From: JAKAGZ01 sp964412105
GTDB lineage: Bacteria; Bacteroidota; Ignavibacteria; Ignavibacteriales; Ignavibacteriaceae
Direction of reading: 5' to 3'
Assembly: GCA_964412105.1 (NCBI GenBank)
Contig: CAYPNM010000104.1
Coordinates: 1 to 5,611 of the forward strand
Length of the DNA stretch: 5,611 bases
In this document: piece after piece, positions 1-5,541 of the stretch
Layout: every line of letters starts with the position of its first letter
Numbering within the stretch: position 1 is the stretch's first letter
Position numbers and translations under genes: made by a program
The notes under the pieces: generated by a model
Seen by the model: only the letters and a program-made list of their open reading frames with translations
What the model was told of the DNA's origin: nothing
Databases searched by the model: none

Positions 1-1313
1 CTACTGAACAAGTTCCTGGTATCAACGATCAATTTTGCATTCTTGACTATAAATCCCGCTTTTTCTTTATAGAAACTATGATCGGTGCTTAAGACAAGAA
101 GATCATATTTTTTAAGCTTACCGGCGGCAAATTCAACTGATTTCATATCATAATTATATCTGCGCATCTTTGGAAGTTTCGGCACATAAGGATCATTATA
201 ATCAACTGTAGCTCCTTTTTCCCTGAGCAATTCTATTAATCTGATGGAGGGAGATTCACGCATATCATCTATATCTTTTTTGTAGGATGCGCCAAGTATC
301 AGCACTTTTGAACCTTTCAGCGATTTCTTAACGGTATTAAGTGCAGCACCTGCTTTTTCAACTACATAATAGGGCATTGAAGTATTTATCTCTCCGGCAA
401 GTTCAATAAAACGGGTATGCACTTCAAATTCTCTTGCTTTCCAGGTAAGATAAAAAGGATCAATTGGAATGCAGTGTCCTCCTAAGCCTGGTCCGGGATA
501 AAACGGCTGATAACCAAATGGTTTTGTAGATGCGGCATCTATAACTTCCCAAACGTCTATATTCATTCTGTCAAAGACAACTTTAAGTTCATTTACAAGA
601 GCAATATTAATAGAACGATAGATGTTTTCAAGAAGTTTTGTAGCTTCAGCAGCTCTGGTCGAAGAGACCGGAACTGTTTTTACTATTACCTGGTCATATA
701 AAGATTTTGCAGCCTGAAGGCAATTCTTGGTAACCCCTCCAACCACTTTGGGTATGGTGCCCGTAGAAAAATTAGGATTGTTGGGATCTTCTCTCTCGGG
801 GGAGAATGCAAGATAAAAATCTGTACCGACTTTAAACTTTGTCTTGTTTTCTCCATTGCTCTGGATGACCGGTGCATTCTCAAACATCGGCTGTAAAATT
901 TCATCGGTTGTTCCCGGATATGTCGATGACTCTAAAACCGCTAGCTGGCCTTTTCTTAAATACTGGGCAACTATCCTACCTGAGTTTTCAATATATGTCA
1001 TATCAGGTTCACGGTGCTCATTAAGCGGCGTAGGTACACAAATTATTATCGCATCGCACGAAGTTAATTTTGAAAAATCAGATGTGGCCTTAAACTTCTT
1101 ATTATCTACGGATTTTTTTATTCTCGCTTCAGATATATGCTTTATGTAGCTTTTACCCGCATTTAGTACGGGAATTTTTCTCTCGTCAATATCAAAACCC
1201 GTCACGTTGAATCCTTTTTCGGCAAATTCAAGACCGAGCGGCAATCCTACGTATCCCAAACCAATAATGCCAATGACTGCGGTTTTGTTTTCTATCCTTT
1301 TTACAATCTCCAT
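1..1313 (-). CDS. wbpA: UDP-N-acetyl-D-glucosamine 6-dehydrogenase (WbpA-like), 3' end cut by the window edge
   Basis: Nucleotide-sugar 6-dehydrogenase, an NAD-dependent cytosolic enzyme oxidising the C6 hydroxyl of a UDP-sugar to a carboxylate, here most likely UDP-GlcNAc to UDP-GlcNAcA for surface polysaccharide. I translated the frame by hand: it is open for 437 codons and runs off the left edge. WbpA relatives are about 436-440 residues, so only a few residues should be missing. Seen: a Rossmann motif GLGYVG at residues 18-23; CVPTPLNEHREPDM near residue 95; SPERE with Glu173; TKLLEN with the expected catalytic Lys226 and Asn230; GGHCIPIDP with the nucleophile Cys281; a C-terminal UDP-binding domain from about 336 with YKKDIDDMRESPS; and DTRN at 431-434. 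The stretches PGLGGHCIPIDPFYLTWKAR and SPEREDPNNPNF resemble Pseudomonas WbpA more than UDP-glucose dehydrogenase. ATG 1313 is chosen because AAGGAA lies 7 nt upstream. The family call is very secure; the exact substrate is inferred. Confidence 0.93.
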   Translation of the reverse strand, partial: MEIVKRIENKTAVIGIIGLGYVGLPLGLEFAEKGFNVTGFDIDERKIPVLNAGKSYIKHISEARIKKSVDNKKFKATSDFSKLTSCDAIIICVPTPLNEHREPDMTYIENSGRIVAQYLRKGQLAVLESSTYPGTTDEILQPMFENAPVIQSNGENKTKFKVGTDFYLAFSPEREDPNNPNFSTGTIPKVVGGVTKNCLQAAKSLYDQVIVKTVPVSSTRAAEATKLLENIYRSINIALVNELKVVFDRMNIDVWEVIDAASTKPFGYQPFYPGPGLGGHCIPIDPFYLTWKAREFEVHTRFIELAGEINTSMPYYVVEKAGAALNTVKKSLKGSKVLILGASYKKDIDDMRESPSIRLIELLREKGATVDYNDPYVPKLPKMRRYNYDMKSVEFAAGKLKKYDLLVLSTDHSFYKEKAGFIVKNAKLIVDTRNLFS

Positions 1314-1320
1314 CTATTTT

Positions 1321-1326
1321 TTCCTT
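1321..1326 (-). promoter_or_regulatory. Ribosome binding site of the WbpA-like gene
   Basis: AAGGAA on the minus strand, 7 nt before ATG 1313. It fixes the start, because the Rossmann motif begins only about 15 residues later, as is usual for the family. Confidence 0.6.
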
Positions 1327-1398
1327 ATGATTTTTTGCAAAATTTTCAATGGATCACATTTGTATTAAAATTATTATTTACAGAAATATATATTTAAG

Positions 1399-1427
1399 AT
1401 AATACGGGATTCATATTTACATATAAA
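1399..1427 (-). promoter_or_regulatory. Candidate sigma70-like promoter for the WbpA-like gene
   Basis: On the minus strand TTTATA (1427-1422) and TATTAT (1404-1399) are separated by exactly 17 bp and lie about 86 nt before the start codon. They match the classical -35 and -10 hexamers at 4/6 and 5/6. In such AT-rich DNA this can occur by chance. Confidence 0.2.
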
Positions 1428-1566
1428 CTTGCCGTTATTTTACACACAACTTCGTCTGGTTAATCACAGGCAGTTTCTGCTTGTTATTAAATAGACTAAT
1501 AATTAAACCCTTTTTTCTTTCGGTTTTATTCAACCGGTTTCGCAAAAAAGTCTGTCCTTCTTGCCT

Positions 1567-1592
1567 TTGATAAAAATCTTCATTTTTATCAA
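1567..1592. repeat. Perfect 11-bp inverted repeat with 4-nt loop
   Basis: TTGATAAAAAT (1567-1577) and ATTTTTATCAA (1582-1592) are exact reverse complements separated by CTTC. The stem has only one G-C pair per arm and no T-tract follows on either strand, so it does not look like an intrinsic terminator. It could be a protein-binding palindrome or a leader hairpin; its function is unknown. Confidence 0.7.
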
Positions 1593-1633
1593 TTTATAAA
1601 GATAATAACCTTAAACAATAAGTTAAAGTACTA

Positions 1634-1658
1634 TGAACCGCTAATTTATGCCGGTTCA
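1634..1658. repeat. 7-bp inverted repeat TGAACCG / CGGTTCA
   Basis: TGAACCG (1634-1640) and CGGTTCA (1652-1658) are exact reverse complements around an 11-nt spacer. The AACCG/CGGTT half-site also forms the palindrome AACCGGTT at 1532-1539, about 100 bp to the left. A dimeric-regulator operator is possible but is inference only. Confidence 0.5.
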
Positions 1659-1721
1659 ATTAATGTTAAATTTGAAGCAGCACTCTTGAGAGGTAAATCC
1701 CCTGTTTATATTAAAAACGAG

Positions 1722-1753
1722 CAAAAATATAGATAATTTAAGGCTCAATCAAA
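1722..1753 (-). promoter_or_regulatory. Candidate Bacteroidetes-type promoter facing the WbpA-like gene
   Basis: On the minus strand TTTG (1753-1750), a 20-bp spacer and TATTTTTG (1729-1722) match the -33 TTTG / -7 TAnnTTTG pattern known for the Bacteroidetes primary sigma factor. If used, the WbpA-like gene would have a leader of about 400 nt covering both inverted repeats, or the transcript could be a separate small RNA. Confidence 0.3.
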
Positions 1754-1983
1754 AGATCTGTATAGATGGGTCTTGGTTCGTTTTTTTGTGGTACGGAGTT
1801 CGTTATTCTGTGATAAAGATAAAAACTTGAATAAAAAGTCTAACGTTGGAAGCAAAGAGGTTCTGCGAATTTTCTTTATAGTATTATAACCACTTCCGCC
1901 TCTTAATTTTTTTATTAAAATATATTCGAATTATAATTCATTTATCTATAAATTAATACGTTTTAATTCTATATCTCAATTAC

Positions 1984-1989
1984 GGGAGG
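1984..1989 (+). promoter_or_regulatory. Ribosome binding site of the C1B peptidase gene
   Basis: GGGAGG lies 4 nt before ATG 1994. It is a strong Shine-Dalgarno match that fixes this start, placing a signal peptide at the N-terminus. The spacing is on the short side. Confidence 0.65.
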
Positions 1990-1993
1990 TAAA

Positions 1994-3145
1994 ATGATAG
2001 TCAGAGAGATTAAGTTCAGGGTTTTGTTATTAACAATGCTGCTGATAGCTTTCTCAATAAATTTTGTTATTGCGCAGGAGAAAGAAGGGAAAAAGGAAAA
2101 GAAGGACAGGCACACTTTCACAATGATTTATGACCTTGGTGCAACTTCTGTGAAAAACCAGGCAAAATCAGGAACCTGCTGGGATTTTGCAACACAATCT
2201 TTCCTGGAAAGCGAATTATTAAGAATGGGTAAAGGAAAATATGATTTATCCGAGATGTTTAATGTGCGCTGCACATATCCGCTTAAAGCTGAAAGATACG
2301 TGCGATATCATGGCAAAACGCAATTCGGCGAAGGAGGGCAGGCGCACGATGTCTTGAAAGTTTTTGATACTTATGGAGCTGTACCGGCCAGCGTTTATCC
2401 GGGACTCGAGCCGGGAGATTCTCTGGTCAACAATTTTGAGATGGATGCAGTGTTAAAAGCTGTTCTTAATACCATAATAAGCAGGAACAAAATATCGCAG
2501 CATTACAAAGACATAGTAAACGCTGTTTGTGACATCTATCTCGGTAAGGTACCGCAGAAGTTCGAATACGAAGGCAAAGAATATACGCCGAAAAGTTTCG
2601 CCGCCAGTCTTGGAATAAACACCAGTGATTACGTCGAAATTACCTCATACACACATCATCCCTTCTATTCGAAATTTGTACTTGAAGTACCTGATAACTG
2701 GGAGGATGGAGAATATTACAATGTGCCTATAGATGACATTACAAAAATAATGGATAATGCCCTGGCAAACGGATATACAGTTGCTTGGGACGGAGATGTA
2801 GGCAAAGATAATTTTTATAGAAAGGCGGGTTATGCCGTTGTTCCTTTTGAGAATGACACTTCCAAAACCGGTCCGGAAAAAGAGCAAAATGTAACTCAGG
2901 AGATGAGACAAAAAGCTTACAACGACTATACAACAACCGACGATCATCTAATGCATATTACCGGACTTGCCAAAGATCAGGACGGAACAAAATTTTATTA
3001 CACTAAGAATTCATGGGGAACAAAAGACAAAAAATATGACGGTTACTGGTATCTGTCGGAGCCGTTTGTGCGGTTACGAACCATAGCTATTATGGTCCAC
3101 AAGGATGCAATACCAAAAGATATCAGAGATAAGCTGGGCATTTAA
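1994..3145 (+). CDS. Secreted papain-like C1B cysteine peptidase (bleomycin hydrolase / aminopeptidase C family)
   Basis: A 383-residue cysteine peptidase of clan CA, family C1B. Residues 1-27 form a signal peptide: basic start, hydrophobic LLLTMLLIAF, then VIA before Gln28 as a likely signal peptidase I site. A charged EKEGKKEKKDR linker follows. Active-site residues are all visible: oxyanion Gln56 and nucleophile Cys62 in KNQAKSGTCWDFA, His318 in TTDDHLMH, and Asn339 in KNSWG. FLESELLRMGKGKYDLSEM (69 on), TPKSFAASLG (198 on), SYTHHPFYSKF and the C-terminal VHKDAIPKDI...KLGI are typical of Bacteroidetes secreted C1B proteins. Family members are amino- or oligopeptidases; the C-terminal tail of PepC/bleomycin hydrolase limits substrates to free N-termini, and whether that holds here is unknown. 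Unlike cytosolic PepC it is exported, with no lipobox Cys, so periplasmic or released. It stands alone and ends at the shared hairpin at 3171-3204. Confidence 0.92.
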   Translation: MIVREIKFRVLLLTMLLIAFSINFVIAQEKEGKKEKKDRHTFTMIYDLGATSVKNQAKSGTCWDFATQSFLESELLRMGKGKYDLSEMFNVRCTYPLKAERYVRYHGKTQFGEGGQAHDVLKVFDTYGAVPASVYPGLEPGDSLVNNFEMDAVLKAVLNTIISRNKISQHYKDIVNAVCDIYLGKVPQKFEYEGKEYTPKSFAASLGINTSDYVEITSYTHHPFYSKFVLEVPDNWEDGEYYNVPIDDITKIMDNALANGYTVAWDGDVGKDNFYRKAGYAVVPFENDTSKTGPEKEQNVTQEMRQKAYNDYTTTDDHLMHITGLAKDQDGTKFYYTKNSWGTKDKKYDGYWYLSEPFVRLRTIAIMVHKDAIPKDIRDKLGI

Positions 3146-3170
3146 TTATTCTTAATTTATCCTTAGAAAT

Positions 3171-3204
3171 AAAAAAGCCTTCCCGAAAGAGAAGGCTTTT
3201 TTTT
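3171..3204. terminator. Bidirectional intrinsic terminator
   Basis: Stem GCCTTC (3177-3182) / GAAGGC (3191-3196) with an 8-nt loop, flanked by six A on the left and eight T on the right, so the A/T tracts extend the stem. Read on the plus strand it ends the peptidase transcript 26 nt after its stop codon; read on the minus strand it has six U and ends the tRNA-Thr transcript directly after the mature 3' end. One element serves two convergent genes. Confidence 0.9.
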
Positions 3205-3205
3205 G

Positions 3206-3278
3206 AGCTGGCGATGGGACTCGAACCCGCAACCTATTGATTACAAATCAATTGCTCTACCGATTGAGCTACGCCAGC
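3206..3278 (-). tRNA. tRNA-Thr (anticodon UGU)
   Basis: A 73-nt cloverleaf. The acceptor stem GCTGGCG/CGCCAGC pairs fully, the D stem is GCTC/GAGC, the anticodon stem is ATTGA/TCAAT around the loop TTTGTAA with anticodon TGT, the variable region is AGGTT, and the T loop is TTCGAGT. The discriminator is U73. CCA is not encoded, so it must be added by tRNA nucleotidyltransferase. It reads ACA and, through wobble, other ACN codons. The T stem GCGGG/CCCAT has a G:U pair at 49:65 and a C:A mismatch at 50:64. It is a single tRNA gene rather than part of a visible cluster, with its own candidate promoter and terminator. Confidence 0.96.
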
Positions 3279-3296
3279 AAAACAATTTGCAGGTTT

Positions 3297-3327
3297 CAAA
3301 ATTAATACAATATTGACCTGTTTGCAA
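3297..3327 (-). promoter_or_regulatory. Candidate promoter of tRNA-Thr
   Basis: On the minus strand TTGCAA (3327-3322) and TAATTTTG (3304-3297) lie 17 bp apart, or 20 bp when counted from TTG to TA as in the Bacteroidetes -33/-7 scheme. TAATTTTG matches TAnnTTTG exactly. Transcription would begin about ten bases before the tRNA 5' end, leaving a short leader for RNase P. Confidence 0.5.
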
Positions 3328-3403
3328 GAAACACAACTTACTATTGAACCATTATTCAGCAAATGTATGCTCTGATCTGTCTTTCCGGCAGTTGTTGGGT
3401 TAT

Positions 3404-3484
3404 TTACTCCAGCGTCCGAATTTTAATAAATACATTTAAATCCTCTGTTACCCAAACACTGAAAACAAAACTATCGCGGAAATA
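3404..3484 (-). CDS. Possible 3' end of a gene truncated by the assembly gap
   Basis: From the gap edge this minus-strand frame is open for 26 codons (starting YFRDSFVFSVW, ending FIKIRTLE) and stops at TAA 3406-3404. Its residue mix of alternating hydrophobic and charged positions looks protein-like, perhaps beta strands, but I cannot assign a family. It would lie upstream of, and in the same direction as, the tRNA, with 76 nt before the candidate tRNA promoter. A plus-strand frame overlaps it (ATG 3363, open for 40 codons into the gap), but that frame has no ribosome binding site. Twenty-six open codons can occur by chance, so this is tentative. Confidence 0.3.
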   Translation of the reverse strand, partial: YFRDSFVFSVWVTEDLNVFIKIRTLE

Positions 3485-3584
3485 NNNNNNNNNNNNNNNN
3501 NNNNNNNNNNNNNNNNNNNNNNNNNNNNNNNNNNNNNNNNNNNNNNNNNNNNNNNNNNNNNNNNNNNNNNNNNNNNNNNNNNNN
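3485..3584. other. Scaffold gap (100 N)
   Basis: A run of exactly 100 N, the conventional placeholder for a gap of unknown length. The order and distance of the two flanks depend only on scaffolding. Any frame crossing it is meaningless. Confidence 0.98.
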
Positions 3585-3764
3585 AGCCTTCACCTGGCCT
3601 TAAAGTGCGTTTTCAGCTCATTTTGAAAGATTACAAATTGTAAGGAAAAGTTGGAAATATAGTCTAAAATGTCAATTAATGTTAACCGATGTACTGAAAT
3701 ATCCTGTTGTGATTTAGGGCAAATGATGATTGCCGGACTTGAAACTCGGGAAAATTAATGATGC
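3585..3764. other. Non-coding stretch between the gap and the CorC-like gene
   Basis: This is the 180 bp downstream of the CorC-like gene. I see no gene, no clear terminator hairpin with a T-tract, and no promoter match. Near the gap edge it carries CGTTTTCAG (3608-3616), the reverse complement of the core of the 11-bp repeats at 5498-5541. Confidence 0.5.
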
Positions 3765-5102
3765 CTATTCATCTTTCTCATTGGTTTTCAACTCAAATAC
3801 TATCCCGGCGTTTATAGAATAAACCTTAAACTGAACCATCTTCTGCCTGATCTTTTTTATCAGTTCAAATTTAAGTTCCTTATAAATTACAAATTCACCT
3901 CTGTTCAATATCTTACCTGAAATATCTGCCACAAAGCCTGAAACAGTATTGTAATCATCTGATTCCGGCAGACAAATATTAAACGTCTTGTTAAAATCGG
4001 AAACTTCCATTGATCCCAGAACTGAAAAAGAACCATCGGGTAATTTTGAAAATTCTATCTCCTCGGTTTTCTTATCGTTTTTAATTTCGCCGACTATTTC
4101 TTCTAGTATGTCCTCCATCGTTATCAATCCCTCTGTTCCGCCGTATTCGTCTGTAACAATTGCCATCCTTTCACCACGGTTTTGCATCTCTCTCAGTATT
4201 TCTGATATCGGTTTTGTTTCGGGAACAAAATATGCCCTTCTTACCAGACTTCTTAATTCAACTGGTTGACGGTCGATTATAGATCTTATAAAATTTTTTG
4301 TGTGAAGAACTCCGACGATATTATCGAGTGATTCCTGGTAAACAGGGATAATGGAAAATCCGGAATTAATGATATCTTTAGTGATACTGCTTTCATCATT
4401 TATCATTTCAACTGCCACGATTTCAGTTCGTGGTATCATCACTTCCTTGGCCTTTAAATCATTAAACTTAAAAATATTGTCAAAAATCTCCTTTTCAGTT
4501 TTGTCAATTGCGCCTGAAATTACACCATCCGAAATTGCAACCCTTATTTCATCTTCTGATAATCTGGTTTGAGCAAAGTTGGTTTTCTCATTAAATAGTT
4601 TCAGAATTAAATTCCCAAGCCAGGTAATTGCCTGCACGGGGTATTTAAATATCTTAATTAAAAGGATGAATAATCTAACTGAGTATTTTGCTATGCTGTC
4701 AGAATATTTAAAACCGATGGATTTCGGCACCAGGATGCAAAACACAAGCACTAGTACTGTAATTAATACAAGGGAAATGATCGTTGCTATTATGGAATAA
4801 TTTGCACTTAGGAAATCTATCTTCTGCTGCAATAACCATTCTGAGAAACGGTTAAAAAACAAATGAAAAGTTACCAGGATGGCCGATGCAATAAAAACAG
4901 TGGTTAATATCTGGATTGTGCCGAAGAAGGCGTTTAGATTATTTTGTATTTTCTCAAAGGCCGGAACCAGATCGTGCCCGCTTTCCCTGAGTTCCTCAAT
5001 TTTATTTTTGCCGAATGATGCTATAGATATTTCAATTATAGAAAAAAGCCCCGCCGCAAGAATGAAAAAAACTATTAATATTATTTGTACATAAGTATCC
5101 AT
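3765..5102 (-). CDS. CNNM/CBS-domain membrane protein of the HlyC/CorC family
   Basis: A 445-residue protein from ATG 5102. Order: CNNM (DUF21) domain about 1-175 with membrane segments near 5-30, 60-83, 103-125 and 143-168; CBS domain 1 about 218-277 (VMIPRTEIVAV); CBS domain 2 about 290-340, with DEYGGTEGLITMEDILEEIV, the family hallmark; and a CorC_HlyC transporter-associated domain about 352-432. Relatives are proposed Mg2+ exporters or sensors of the inner membrane whose CBS pair binds nucleotide. Despite frequent 'hemolysin' labels, a haemolytic role is not indicated. The soluble half is canonical, but the third membrane segment reads FCILVPK where most members have GE-x-x-PK, so the usual Glu is Ile123; the NN of segment 2 is TT (67-68). 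A GTG at 5117 would add five residues, but neither start has a Shine-Dalgarno, and ATG is preferred because the first membrane segment starts a few residues later. No operon partner is visible. Confidence 0.9.
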   Translation of the reverse strand: MDTYVQIILIVFFILAAGLFSIIEISIASFGKNKIEELRESGHDLVPAFEKIQNNLNAFFGTIQILTTVFIASAILVTFHLFFNRFSEWLLQQKIDFLSANYSIIATIISLVLITVLVLVFCILVPKSIGFKYSDSIAKYSVRLFILLIKIFKYPVQAITWLGNLILKLFNEKTNFAQTRLSEDEIRVAISDGVISGAIDKTEKEIFDNIFKFNDLKAKEVMIPRTEIVAVEMINDESSITKDIINSGFSIIPVYQESLDNIVGVLHTKNFIRSIIDRQPVELRSLVRRAYFVPETKPISEILREMQNRGERMAIVTDEYGGTEGLITMEDILEEIVGEIKNDKKTEEIEFSKLPDGSFSVLGSMEVSDFNKTFNICLPESDDYNTVSGFVADISGKILNRGEFVIYKELKFELIKKIRQKMVQFKVYSINAGIVFELKTNEKDE

Positions 5103-5332
5103 AAAACTGCAAATCACCAGATGAAGTTTAATTTAAATATTTGGTTTAATATAGTAAAAATGAATGATTGATTTAATGCATAACCTCTTTAGTTTAACAT
5201 TTAAGCATAAAAATATTAGTTTTTCGTTAGTGTCCCGGTCAATGTGCCTTGGTAATATGCTGGCTTGAAATGATGAAATATTGGATCAATAATTTATCTG
5301 CCTGTGCTTCTGCTATATTAGCATAGCCAAAA

Positions 5333-5479
5333 TTACCCGCGCTCGCAAAATAATGAGAAACTCAAAACTGCCCTAAAGGTCAAAACCCGCATGCTGTTCT
5401 GAACCCTGAAACTGCATCCCGCAGGAAAGATGTGAAATTGCATATATTTATACAATATAACTCTCTTTAACCTATACAT
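5333..5479 (-). CDS. Possible 48-residue small protein of unknown function
   Basis: A small ORF from ATG 5479 to TAA 5335-5333. GGAGG (5490-5486) lies 6 nt upstream, a better ribosome binding site than that of the neighbouring CorC-like gene, and this is the main reason for listing it. The peptide starts MYRLKRVILYKYMQ, contains FPAGCSFRVQNSM in the middle and ends LSFSLFCERG. It has a basic N-terminus, two cysteines (22 and 45) and scattered hydrophobic residues but no clean membrane helix. I do not recognise it. The 11-bp tandem array lies directly upstream. It may equally be a chance frame in non-coding repeat DNA. Confidence 0.28.
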   Translation of the reverse strand: MYRLKRVILYKYMQFHIFPAGCSFRVQNSMRVLTFRAVLSFSLFCERG

Positions 5480-5485
5480 CACATA

Positions 5486-5490
5486 CCTCC
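5486..5490 (-). promoter_or_regulatory. Shine-Dalgarno sequence before the small ORF
   Basis: GGAGG on the minus strand, 6 nt before ATG 5479. Another ATG one base after it (5484) is followed at once by TGA, so only the second ATG gives an open frame. Confidence 0.35.
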
Positions 5491-5497
5491 AAATACT

Positions 5498-5541
5498 CTC
5501 TGAAAACGCTCTGAAATCGTTCTGAAAACGTTCTGAAAACG
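5498..5541. repeat. Four tandem copies of an 11-bp unit
   Basis: Units at 5498-5508, 5509-5519, 5520-5530 and 5531-5541 read CTCTGAAAACG, CTCTGAAATCG, TTCTGAAAACG and TTCTGAAAACG, consensus YTCTGAAAACG. The period does not keep a reading frame and is close to one DNA helical turn. There are no spacers. The array lies just upstream of the small ORF's ribosome binding site on the minus strand. Confidence 0.93.

Larger units (their letters stand above)
1314..1993. other. Long AT-rich intergenic region between divergent genes
   Basis: These 680 bp separate the start codons of the WbpA-like gene and the C1B peptidase gene. I found no open frame worth calling; ATG-initiated frames I followed by eye stop within about 15 codons. 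It must hold promoters for both genes. Visible elements are two inverted repeats (1567-1592 and 1634-1658), the 8-bp palindrome AACCGGTT (1532-1539), two candidate minus-strand promoters, and a TATAAT (1932-1937) on the plus strand about 57 nt before the peptidase start with no good -35 partner. The length is unusual for a low-GC bacterial promoter region and leaves room for an untranslated leader or small RNA. Confidence 0.6.

Noticed and set aside
1..3. TAG on the minus strand at the left edge as the stop of the WbpA-like gene
   Set aside because: It is out of frame: the last full codon in frame is at 3-5 (Ser437), so the stop lies outside the window.
686..904. 72-codon minus-strand ORF
   Set aside because: Same strand but a different frame within the WbpA-like gene; a shadow of the real coding frame.
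844..1149. 101-codon plus-strand ORF
   Set aside because: It lies antisense inside the WbpA-like gene, whose frame carries the conserved family motifs throughout; its peptide has no recognisable features.
1567..1592. Terminator
   Set aside because: The stem is almost entirely A-T, no T-tract follows on either strand, and it lies between divergent gene starts where no terminator is expected.
3363..3626. Plus-strand ORF across the gap
   Set aside because: It depends on 100 N being translated in frame, has no Shine-Dalgarno, and the true gap size is unknown.
3587..3643. 18-codon open plus-strand frame entering from the right gap edge (ending LILKDYKL)
   Set aside because: Too short to tell from chance, and no matching open frame can be confirmed across the gap.
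3765..5117. GTG 5117 as the start of the CorC-like gene
   Set aside because: No Shine-Dalgarno precedes it and the five extra residues add no conserved sequence; ATG 5102 is simpler. The choice is not certain.
5333..5479. Resemblance of the small ORF to YidD (membrane insertion factor)
   Set aside because: Only a loose P-x-C-x-F-R likeness; the YidD PTCS-Y motif and helix pattern are missing.
5498..5541. CRISPR array
   Set aside because: The units are only 11 bp and directly abut, with no spacers and no cas genes.
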